Of a DNA stretch of 64,000 nt, positions 11,501 to 22,800 are shown one piece after another. Source of the DNA: Mesotaenium endlicherianum (lineage: Eukaryota; Streptophyta; Zygnematophyceae; Zygnematales; Mesotaeniaceae); the NCBI GenBank assembly GCA_009602735.1, contig WELA01003863.1, positions 359,169-423,168 of the forward strand, given 5' to 3'. The position numbers and the translations under genes are program-made. The first letter of the stretch is position 1. Each line of letters begins with the position of its first letter. The notes below the pieces were generated by a model, which saw only the letters and a list, made by a program, of their open reading frames with translations, did not search any database and was not told the origin of the DNA.

Positions 11501-14500
11501 TCAAATGTATCGTGTTAGCTCCACAGCATACCGGGCCTTCTTGGTGATGCTCACCTCGCCGACCTGACACCATCCATGATTCCATAACACGTGCAAGCAG
11601 TCCCAGAGGTTATGTGACCACTTGCCATTCAGCTCAGCTGCACAAGGCACTCTTTCTTTCTGTGCGGCTGACCAAATCATTTGACCACATGAATCATAAC
11701 ACAGCGGAAGGTTATAGATCAAATCAAACACAAATTTTCTTGGCATCGAGCAATCATTTCAGTGAATACAAAATAGTTAGCACTTCACAAGACACACGTT
11801 CTCAGCAAGAATCTGTGCAAAGTATACATCATCCCCCCTCCAATGCCCCGCCCCCCAAGACAAAGCACGATTCTATGCATAAATAGTCACACAGACATTC
11901 TGAATTGGTCCGTGTCAGAAAGCACTCATTGCTCAAGGTGATTAAGGTGCCTTCCACAACTACCACACACAAGTAACTCCTGCACAACGTGCATATCAGA
12001 GCTCCGGGGAGTGCTTCAGGGCGACTACAAAACTAGTACCCTCCTTCAAGGGACTGACTCACAAACCTCGACAATCAAAACAAGTCACTGGACTCGCAAA
12101 TTTTCTCCCTGTGATCCTAAGAACCTGTGGCTGCAACCAGCAAAGTTCACTGTGGATGTCAACCAGGCTGGCACGAGTTTCACAGTACACGACACAGCAA
12201 GACACGAGTACAAGACGGAAGGCCCAGCCCACAAAATTTCGACACCTGCGTGGACGTGCACCAGAACGCGGGGTAAACCGTAGTATGCTCGTGTACAGAC
12301 AGAAACCTAAAGGGGGGCACAATACGAGGTCAGGTCTTGCTTCAGGTCTGTAATGATAATGACCCAGCACGCGGTGGGAGTGTAGTCCAATGGAGACAGG
12401 AAAACAGTGCACTGTGATCCCAAACGCTCGCAGCTCTGCTGGCGATCAGTCAAAGGCACTCAGGCGCAGCGAGCTCAGAAAACGGGGAAGCAGCTTCCTT
12501 GCCGGCTTACCTCGAGGCGGCCATGGCCCCTCACAGAGACGACGTCTCCCCCCTTGAGCGTGACGCCCCCCTTGGTCACCTCCTTCCAGTTCACCCTCAC
12601 CTTCCCAGAGCTGCCCACTCACATTTTGCACACAGCCGAGCCCGCCAGAGCGCGGCACGAACCCCTCTCCAAGTCAGCGCAGTCAGCGTAGTCGGCACCG
12701 CCTGTGCGCTCCTGCATCCCCCCCGATTTCGACGCACGTCACGTATGATATGGCCGCCGTTCACATTGTTTTTATTTTAAGCTTCAGTTGGTTCCTGCCT
12801 GGTGCACACTTGAAGAACTTCACCGACACAATGGATTGCGCACGATGCTGACTGACACAAGAGGGCACTGCTACTGCACCCCCCTCCACTCCCATGCGAA
12901 ACCTTCTCCGACTTCACACCGAGTCACACCGAGGCCTTCGCTTTGGAGAAGACCGAGCAGAAGAGAGTGACAGAGGGGCAGAGGAAGAGGGACAAGGAAG
13001 TAGTGAAGGGGGACAAAGGAAGTCCGGCAGAGGGACACGGAGAGTGGGCAAGTGCAGAAGAGGGAAGGGGGGGGGNNNNNNNNNNNNNNNNNNNNNNNNN
13101 NNNNNNNNNNNNNNNNNNNNNNNNNNNNNNNNNNNNNNNNNNNNNNNNNNNNNNNNNNNNNNNNNNNNNNNNNNNNNNNNNNNNNNNNNNNNNNNNNNNN
13201 NNNNNNNNNNNNNNNNNNNNNNNNNNNNNNNNNNNNNNNNNNNNNNNNNNNNNNNNNNNNNNNNNNNNNNNNNNNNNNNNNNNNNNNNNNNNNNNNNNNN
13301 NNNNNNNNNNNNNNNNNNNNNNNNNNNNNNNNNNNNNNNNNNNNNNNNNNNNNNNNNNNNNNNNNNNNNNNNNNNNNNNNNNNNNNNNNNNNNNNNNNNN
13401 NNNNNNNNNNNNNNNNNNNNNNNNNNNNNNNNNNNNNNNNNNNNNNNNNNNNNNNNNNNNNNNNNNNNNNNNNNNNNNNNNNNNNNNNNNNNNNNNNNNN
13501 NNNNNNNNNNNNNNNNNNNNNNNNNNNNNNNNNNNNNNNNNNNNNNNNNNNNNNNNNNNNNNNNNNNNNNNNNNNNNNNNNNNNNNNNNNNNNNNNNNNN
13601 NNNNNNNNNNNNNNNNNNNNNNNNNNNNNNNNNNNNNNNNNNNGGGGGGCTTGACTCGATGAGGTCGGAGAGCTTGGTGCGCGAGATGCGGAAGCCAGCG
13701 CTGGCGACGGCGTCGACGCGCATCGACGCCTCCACCGTCTTCACGGTGTCCACTCTGCACCGCGCACCACGAGAGGCACGCGCAAGAGCAGAGCGCGTGA
13801 GCGTGCGGCCTGAAGTGCCCGCACGTGCGTCGCCCGTGCAGCAGGAGAAGCCCGCAGCAAGAGGCAGAGCGCATGTGAGGGCGGGTTAATGACAGAGCTG
13901 GTCTTAGAAACGCACACGCGTGCAAAGAGCACGCAGCGAGAACAGGCCAGCGCAAGAAGCACAGCGCGTGAGGTTGTAATCCGATAGAGATAGGGGTAGA
14001 ATGCACAACCTGCGTTGCTCATGCACCGAAAGAGGCCGCCGCAGGGGCACAGCACGTGAGTGTGTGTAGCGATTATGGAGCGAGTCTTGGAATGCGCTCA
14101 CGCGTGCTGCCCACGATGCCGTAGAAACCCGTCGTGGAAGAGTGTAGTGCAGCAGACTTTGTCTCGGATTAGCTTGCACATGTGTGTTGCACGTACCTAT
14201 GTAAAAATCATGAGATACGCGCGCGATCTGCATGTGCCAGAGCGCTAGGAAGCAGCAGTGGGGCGCAGAAGTCCAGGAATGTACAAGAAGCCAGGGGGAG
14301 CTTTCTTTTCCCTCCCAAGCCCAAGCAGGCGGGGCAAGCCAGGAGGGCAAGGGGGCAGCTCAGCAAGGTCAGCTGTTGAAGATGACGTACACATTGCTGC
14401 TTAGGAATGACGCTATTGAACATAGGGTCTGGGTTCAAGACTTAGACCATGAAGTCCCAGTGCTGAGGGTTGGCTTCCAAGGGTTTAGCGTGCAGGCCAG

Positions 14501-17500
14501 GGCTTTGGCCACGAAGGGTTTTCTATAGAGGTTGTGAAAGAGTGACAGCCAGAGGGCTCCAGGGGTTAGGCGTGGGCTCACTTGGGGGCCCTGAACTTGA
14601 GGCCGGCCACGGGTATCTGCTCCACCGTGACTGGCACACTGCTGACCTGCATGCTCCGGGGAGGACAGCACACGCACTGTCTCAGCAGCTCTCAGGGCAA
14701 AGAGGGGTCCTGCCCGCCGACTCCTGGTCTGAGCCCCAAGTCCTACGCCTCAAGTCCTGACATTTGTAGGAGTGGACCTGGGGTACCAGGAGGACGACAT
14801 TTACTGAGAGGGGCGCACGTCGCAGGGAGGGGGAGGGAGAGGTGGTAGATTGCCCCCTGCGGCGATCGACGTGGCAGGGGGGCCGGACGTTCGCACAGGG
14901 CCAAATGACGGGTGTGCGGAGGTGCCTAAAGGGCAGGAGGGCAGGAGGGCAGGAGGGCAGGAGGGCAGGAGGCAGCTCGGCGATGCATCTGTAAGAACGG
15001 GAGTGCACAACAGCGCGTTGCGGGAGAGAGCGCTCTGGGGGCTTCTGGCCCTCTGCCGAGACTTGACTTGCGAAGAACAGGGCGGGAGAGAGTTGCGGAG
15101 GCGAGAGAGGCTCCAGGGGGTGCCACCGGGACCTGCTTCAAGAGGTATCCACCCGGTTCCTTGAGCACGGCACGGCACAGCATGCGGACGGGGGGACTAT
15201 GAGCAGGTGTATAGGAGGCGCAGGAGGAGGAGGAAGAGGAGGAGGAGGCGTGCCTGGTGGAGGTGCGTGAGGAGATACTCGACGAGCTCGGGCACCACCA
15301 GCACGTGCGCTCCCGTGCCCTCCTGCACAGGTGTCGCGCCACAGGCGCTCTTGCCCGGGGGGGCGGCCGATGAGACAGAGACTTGGCGCGGGCAGGTTCG
15401 GAAAAAGCAGAGCACACGGCCACTGCTTGCACGCTTCGCGCGGACAGGCGTGGCAAACGCGGGACGAGTAGCTCCGAGAGCACAAGCCCCTCAAGTTTTG
15501 GAACAAAAAAAAGCCGCGGCAGGAGATAACTGCTGACACCTGCTGCGTCCTCGTCGCGGCCAAGCGGCGGTGCACCGAGCCAGCGCTGGCTGGTATTGCA
15601 GGCAGCCCGCTCAGACATGGAGGGACAGCCGAGTCTCTTGTCGAGCAGGGAGTGCATGCATCATTTCACTGCTCGCCTGTGGCGTGTGTGCTGCATATGA
15701 ACCTGGGGTGACTCGTCCTCAAGGGGAAGCGCAGGCTCCCATGCCAGCTCCCCTCAAGACTCCCAGGCTCTGAGAGCTCAGATGGAGCATACATGCCGAC
15801 CCTACATATCATGTAATTGGCCTTCTCAATCCTTGCCCCCTGAACCCTAACCCAGGAGCAGCGCAACCTGCAGCCCTCAGTCTAGAGTAAAGCCCTGCCC
15901 CCCTAAACCCTGATCCAGGAGCAGTGCAGCCTCTCCCCTCAGTCTAGGCTCCAGAAGACAAGGCACCCGAAGCAGTTGATAGCACGGCATGCTGGAACAC
16001 TGGGCTGGGAGGGCACAGGAGAAATATAGCAGGAGGGAGGGAGAGCAGGAGAGGGGAAAAGCAGGGAAGAGGGACAGCAGGAGAGAGGGGCAGCAGGAGA
16101 GAGGGATAGCAGGAGGGAGGGACAGCTGGAGAGCAGGAGAGCAGGAGAGAAGGAGAGAAGGAGAGCAAGGGAGAGGAAGGGTAGGAGATTGAATGATCAG
16201 GGACAGCAGAAGAACAGGGGGGGGGTTGGGGGGGGGAAGGGTCTCTGTGAGGGGGCGCCCGCTCCTACCTGCAGAATGATATCGCCCACTTTCTCGCGCG
16301 TGATGCCGCACCCCAACACGGCCCCTAGGAAGTCGCCGTGGGCGGCAGCATCGTGCGAGAAGTTCCCTTCCACACTGCAGCACCACCACCGTAAGCGACG
16401 TGTTTGTCATCACAGGCACAACACACCTTGCCCTCTCGCGTCGCAGAGTCGTTGACGGGGAGTCAGCGGCCACTTCCATTGACTTCGGCGACCCAGGGCA
16501 ACAGGACCAGCAGTGTGCTCCGGAAATGGGAGCTATCTCAAAGACAGGCGGATCAGAGAGCTGACTCTGAGAGAGGTCTGGTGGCAGATGTGTTTGACAT
16601 TTTCCTGCCAGACAACCGTCTCACAGGCGTGATTACACACGTGTGCTGACGACACAGCCAGCACTCTTGTCCAGGAGTGCTTGAGCCCTGCGACCAACGG
16701 AGGATGCTTCACGCAGTTCCAAGATGCCCTGTGAAGACCCGTGGAAAAGAGCTGCTGCTTCAGGATATTGTAGTGCCCGACAGACTCGAACGTGCAGCAG
16801 CGCGCAGCAGAAAGAGTTGCAGGGAGAGCGCCGCTGACTGAAAGTAGGTTGAATTGGCTGATTGGTCAGGACCTAGCAGTCACAAGAGGACCCGGCAGGA
16901 GCGCGCGTCACAAAGTGGAGAGGGCAAAGCTTGTGTCGCAGATGTGTGGCAGACAAGAGAGAGCACCTGAGGGCGGCCACAGCGCCGGGGAAGCCTCCGC
17001 TGTTGAGCCCGCCCGACTCCATGGCCTCCGGGTGGCCAACCGACAGCCGGCAGCGCTCTGCCTGGATTCCTTCCCCCCTCCCCCCCGGCGCAAGATTCCA
17101 ACCAACATCGCATCACAAGCCTGTCGCACTGATGAATTGTGCTGCATGCTGTCTGTGTCAGAGGCCAAAGACCCCGCCTAGCATTACAAGCCTGTCCCAC
17201 TCAGAGAGTGTGTTACACGCTGTCTGCGGCCAGAGCGCAAGCAGTCGCACCCAGAGACCCTGCTACACGCTATCCATGGGGCCGGGGCGAGCATGCAGGA
17301 GAGCACTGGGGGCTGGGGATGGGGAATGGGGGATGAGGGATGGGGGGTCGTGACTTGCAATAGGAAAGCAGAGGAGAAGCTGCCAGGAGGCAGCTCTGCA
17401 GGCTGTGGAGTTGTAGCAGGGAAACAGCTCAACAGCTGAAGTTTTCACAAGGCTAAGGCTTTACAGGCTCTCTCTGTATCAATGCGACGCAGTGACTGGC

Positions 17501-18959
17501 TTCTGCCTGGTAAGCAAGCAAGTGCCCAGTCCGCCCACAACACAGTAGAACCTCAAGCAGCCATCGATGTGATGGGATGGGACGTAAAAGGCACCGACGG
17601 CTGCTAGGCTGGGTTCACACATATATTGCTCTCGAAGCAAGTAGCCAGTACCCCATAGTGCAGCAGAGGGAGAAAACGGCCTACCTCCGAGTATCCACCG
17701 GAAATGACGGCAGTGGCATCTGCCAGCCTGCGGACCGCCATCAGGGCGTCCTCTCTGGCAGGCGGGGTGAGGAAGTCGGTGTGAACGATCTCCCACCTCT
17801 TTGCCGCGCTTGATGCCTGGCACAGGGCGAGACGACCATGAGCCAATGTTGAAAAGTTTCATTCTCAACTTAAATGAAGAAATATTGTTGTCGAAGGGGT
17901 ACTGAGGATGCCTTGTTGCTATACAGAGTCAGAAAAGTCAAGCCTTAATAGGCCCAAAGGTCAGCAGTACTGAGGCCAGAAGCACTGCTCTGCACTAGCG
18001 CCATAATTTTCAGCGTCGAAAACTGCAAACAATCTCTGTGCTGCAAGCTACATGTAGTGTGCTGTGAGCGACAACAGATTTGTGTACAGTGTCGCTGTTG
18101 CGGCAAAGCCGAGGTCATATTTCAGATAAAATGTGGGGAAGACGCCTAGGCTTGCCAGAATTTTGGAAGTGCGTACACTGCGACATATTACTTCCCATCA
18201 GAGCCACCAGATTCAAACGAATTGCATGTATGATTCCATTTTAGGACGTAACATCCTACAAAAGATGTTGATCAACAGAGGCAAGTACTCGCTTCACAAG
18301 GACCGCTCCCAAAGTATCCACTTGTGAAATGATAATGACAATTGTACCTGGTCAAGTATGCGAGCAACGATGTCAACGTGGCTTCTATCCACACCGGATA
18401 ATAGCTGAGCCTTCTTGTCCTTAGGAAGTAAAGCCGCGGCTACACTGCCTGCAAGGGCAATCTTTAAGTTTTCATCAGCCTACAGTCCAAATCAACCTCC
18501 GGTACGAATGACTTCCCCAGTCTATATTAGAGAGACAGACTTCAGCCCCTGGACTTCTTTACACTTGCGCGCAACCTTCTTATGATACCTTCACCGATGA
18601 TTTTGTTATTCTACTTGTTTCAACCTGTGCTCCATATTTGCTGTTGGAAGACCTCAAGCAGTGAGGAAGTTGGGGCTTGGACTACTATATTCTCCAGCAT
18701 TGATGTTGAAAGTCAGCCCTGCCAGTCTTTTTAGTGGATCCCTAGGATGCTTACCATGGCCCCTATAAGCCCTTCGAATTTCCTTCGAGCTGATTCCATT
18801 ATCTTTCCTCAGAACCTGGCTCTCTAGATCCACTGTGCCTCGAAGACCAGCACAAGCCAGCTTAACACACATCCCACATGTTACTGGCCTACTTAATTGT
18901 AGCCCAAAGGATGTGCAACACCTAGCAATCTCCACTGATCCCTTCATCGTGTAAGCCAT
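11501..18959 (-). CDS. Photosystem-II-type S4 RNA-binding domain protein, probably plastid-targeted
   Basis: Ten minus-strand exons: 18959-18755, 18448-18348, 17816-17685, 17061-16967, 16374-16269, 15322-15254, 14646-14582, 13754-13650, 12610-12511, 11563-11501 (TGA). They total 1041 nt, 346 aa, all in phase. The N-terminus (MAYTMKGSVEIARCC onward: no acidic start, rich in Ser/Arg/Cys) looks like a plastid presequence. The body carries family landmarks: AKRWEIVHTDFLTPP, ERCRLSVGHPE, HGDFLGAVLG, REKVGDI, VLVVPELVEYLLTHL, EASMRVDAVASAGF, then the S4 RNA-binding motif RVNWKEVT to GDVVSVRGHGRLE, and VGEVSITKKARYAVELTRY at the end. This is the plant/cyanobacterial 'photosystem II S4' (YlmH-like) family, thought to bind RNA. 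Two splice oddities: a GC donor after exon 6 (15253) and no GT after exon 8, which runs into a C-run and assembly gap. The gene is head-to-head with MSH5. Confidence 0.93.
13076..13643. other. Assembly gap (568 N)
   Basis: N run in the intron between exons 8 and 9 of the S4-domain gene. It is flanked by poly-G on both sides (about 10 G at 13066-13075 and 6 G at 13644-13649). Confidence 0.99.
14933..14975 (+). repeat. Short tandem repeat, GGGCAGGA units
   Basis: About five copies of an 8-bp GGGCAGGA unit, inside an intron of the S4-domain gene (on its non-coding strand). Confidence 0.9.
16020..16190 (+). repeat. Purine-rich microsatellite region (AGCAGGAGAGAGGG-like)
   Basis: Irregular tandem purine-rich motif (AGCAGGAGAGAGGGA and variants), in the intron between exons 5 and 6 of the S4-domain gene. 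It reads as a polypyrimidine tract on the gene's own strand. Confidence 0.85.
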
Positions 18960-19889
18960 GTCTAGCAGTTGGGACTTTCTCGTCACGCGCTCATGAGCAG
19001 AGGATATATGATGGCTAGAAACTGTCGAATCCTGGCTACCATGTCGTGTGGTAATGGAACCAGAACGTTAAACACATTTTCTCTGGCTCCTTAGCTCCAA
19101 CTACATAGAGTGCAACCTCGTCCGAAGTAGCTTCCTCAGATGCTCCGAGTGCATGACGAGCATTATTGATGGCAACATTTTATACCTCTCTTACAGCTTA
19201 ACGTGAATCAGTAGCAAGAGATGTGATCCTAAAATATCAAAAGGTTGCGACTGCAGCTTATGCAGTCCTTTACTCCTAGCTAAGGCCCGTCAAAGAAAGC
19301 AGACACCTCATGGAATGCTCCAACGATCTTCGGCGATGAAAGGTCCTATCTATGAAGGCCTTCTATGTTTCGCACAGAGGTGCAGACCTCTTTCGTTTTA
19401 GTTTGCGCGCTCCGTATGGCTACAACTGTTACTGAAATTTACTCAAATTACCGAACAAATTAAGTACTTGCGTGTGTACGTTGGTAGTGGATTTAAAGTG
19501 CTGCGTCACCATCTACTCTTCAGAGACTATTGGCGCTGAGGATATCGATGGGAAGAACGCAAACTTAGTGCTTATTGGTTGAAAACCGCTATGCATGCAC
19601 CTCCACTTCAGAGGGTCATATCAGCATGGCAGAGTCTTTTGTAACTTTGAAGCACGTGCTCAGTCTATGCAGTCAAAATGCAACTATTGAGCGTTAGTTT
19701 AATTCCATGCAAAGTGCCGGTTAATGCGATTGTTGGCTGCTACTGTCCACTTTTAGGAGACTACAAGGAAAGCCGTACGAGCAAGAGCATGTGATTCATC
19801 CACCAATTCCCTTTGATATTTCAGCTAAAAAATCTTAGTTGATTTACAGTGAGAACCTGGAACAACCACGAAAGTAACCAGGAAATAAG
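18960..19889. promoter_or_regulatory. Shared head-to-head upstream region of the S4-domain gene and MSH5
   Basis: The two start codons (minus-strand ATG at 18959, plus-strand ATG at 19890) are 930 bp apart with no other gene between. Both 5' UTRs and promoters must therefore lie here, apart from any upstream non-coding exon. No TATA box or named operator is assigned. A bidirectional promoter is an inference from spacing. Confidence 0.5.
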
Positions 19890-22800
19890 ATGGTCTCAGA
19901 AAGTCCTTCAGGTGACACTGGGCATACTAAGCATGGCAACACGAGCCCCTCAGATGATGCTGCTGAAAAAGCTGGATTGCAATCTGAGGTATAATTTTAC
20001 TCCAAACTGTTGCAGAAACATGTACATATTCAAGATATACTTTCAGGAAATATAAGACAGAAAACTGGTTGCATCTCTCATCTGAGAATCGGCCTTGAGC
20101 AAATGTTCAATGTTCATACATACTGAGCAGCTGAAAGTGTTGGCGCATGCAGGTGTACATGGCTTGCATCATCCAAGGGAGCAGGTCACTTTTCTAGTCA
20201 TGAAGCTCTTTCGATTTAAAAAGGAAAACAGAATGGCAGCAAGCAACAGTAGAAAAAGCAGCACGTTCCCTTTGGCCTTTGAAGGCTTCATGAATTGGGC
20301 AAGTGCAATGCAGCTCGTGGGGGAGAGCTATGCAAACAGCTTAGTATCTTAAAAGTCATTTGATAATGAGCCTCAGTCTTGAATATGGCAATTCTTTCTC
20401 ATTTTACAATGTGGCAGTTTTAATGCTGCAAGCAGTCTCTATACGTACGGATGCTGCTTGCAAGAAACTTGACATAGTGGTCTGGATTTGAGCTTCTTTT
20501 CTAGTATTATGGTGACTCCTTCTCACTTTCCTGTTTGCAGACTTGGTATGGCCTACTATGACCCATCCACTAGTCATCTGCAAGCTACCGAGGTCTGGGA
20601 AGATGCAACTGGAGATGAATTTCCGTGTGTGCAGCTATGTAAGTTGTTACTCTTCTTTGTCAAGGCATTCCGTCTGCATGCAAGGAACAGCTTGGCAGGA
20701 CATAAGTCACATTAAAAGATATGCTAATCTATCTGACAGCAGCTCCATAAGCTTGTTTCAAGGGGTGGCAAAATCATCAGTATTTCCACCTTCTCCTGAC
20801 TTTTGATGCAGTCAAGTTCCAGGTGCAGCCAACAACAATATATGCCAGCACAAAGGCACACGATGCTTTTATTAGTGCTCTCCAATGCCCCCTAGGTGAA
20901 TTTCATCTACATAATACATTCTGCCTTTGCTCCTGAATTTGATTCATAATCTCTAATTTGAGTCCTTGAAAAGGAAGCACCAGTAAGCATTAGTAAGCAT
21001 TCCGCTGGATGAGCTGGAGCACACTTTTTAGCTCCCTAATGTACCAGCCCGTTTTAACAAGTGATGCTAATGCACAACCAACTTACATTTAACAGATGCA
21101 GAAGGAAAAGAACAGTTTAATGTGAAGATTGTGAAAAGCTCAATGTTTGGCTATGAGCAGGCCAAGCACAGGTATTGCATATCCACATAATCTTATAGTC
21201 TGAGACATACTTTTTTGCCAAGAGATGTATGCTTTAGCAGGCAAAATCTCCAGTGAAGTTACTGTATCTCTGTGGATGCTGGAAGTTGCTTCGTGCGAAA
21301 GCCAGTGGAAGAAAGCCAGTGGAGAGACTAATACCAATGTGTCAGGCTGGTGAATGTGTGCTGGCAAGGCATGCCCGAGAATCTAACGGACAGAGAAAAA
21401 CTTCATTTGGTGAGTAGTATCACGCATAGAGGTTGATCCTACTTGGCATTCCTGAGCTTCAATCCGACCTTGATTGTTTCTGCAGTCCATGAGCACATCT
21501 GTTGGTACAGTGCTCAATGCACTCTGCTTACATACTTTGACTTAAATGCCTTTTGCACAATGTCCAAATTCTCTGCTTGATTAGATTCTTTGTTCGATTA
21601 TACTCATGGTGTAGGTCAATGGCAAGATTGGCCTGGAAAATGATGTTCAAGTACGAGCTGCTGGGGGGCTGCTCGCAATCTTGCAACAAGAGATGGTGAT
21701 TGATGGCCTTGGTGTGGATGAGGACGATGGGGGCTCTGGGACGTTCCAACTTTGTGAACTGTCACAGCTTTCTCTGTATCCTTCTGCAGCAGCTGACCTT
21801 CACCTGCTTGTGCTGAGACCAGATGCATCAGTTTCAAGTGCAAGAGAAGGTCTGGATGCATGTGTCTGGTACAAAAAGTTGATACTATAACCCCAAAGGC
21901 AGGGTGCATCACTGCATTGTTGACCTTTCTATACATCCCTGGATACAAACGCATACCTTTTTTACTTTGCGTTCCTCAGCTAACCTTAGAGATCACTTCC
22001 TGACTATTGACGCTGCCACTCACGAGTCACTTCAGATCTTTCAAGAAGAGCAGCATCCTAGCGCAATGGGTATTGGCAAGGCCAAAGAAGGGTGAGCATT
22101 ACCTTTCCAAGGCCCCAGTCTGATTACCCAAGATTTGTCTATCTCAAACATGTCTTGCATATATACATGCATTTTTAAACAAATCGTTTACATGCTTGTG
22201 TACATTAATATACACAGATGCATTTCAGGTCAGAACAAAATCTTGTGCCAGCATCTGTTCTTACATGCCAGTCTTCTGATGTAGTCAATCTTGCTTGAAC
22301 TTTGTCCCCCCTGGCAGATTCTCCTTGTTTGGAATCATGAACAAGGTGAGCAAGCAAGGCCTGCCAGTGCTCATTTTCCCTAAGCATATTGCACAAAGTA
22401 ATTGCTGCAGGCATTCTTGTAGTTGTGTGATGCAGTGACATGCGTATTTTGCCCCTCATGATAGTGATATTGGTCTGGCATTGGCTCTGCTGAGTGTTGT
22501 TGCAGTGTGTCACAAGGTATGGTCGACGGACGCTCAGGTAGGCAAGCACGATGTAGAGCCGTACACAATGCATCTGCTCAAAAATCAAATACTTCAGATT
22601 TCACAAGATACAACCACAGGTCACTCACTGGAATACATAGGAAGCGAATTGCACTCAGTGTGTCCAGGATGCATATCAATGTTGGACCCATATGCTGATT
22701 TTGCGGGCTGGCGTGGGAGCCTGAGGGATCACGGGCAGGTTATGGTTTCTTAGACCGATTGTCCTGCTGGACGTTCTTGAGGATCGACAGAAAACTGTAT

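Noticed and set aside
12894-14006. Open frames of 200-360 codons on both strands across the second gap
   Set aside because: Same artefact of N runs. The real coding segment here is the S4-gene exon 13650-13754.
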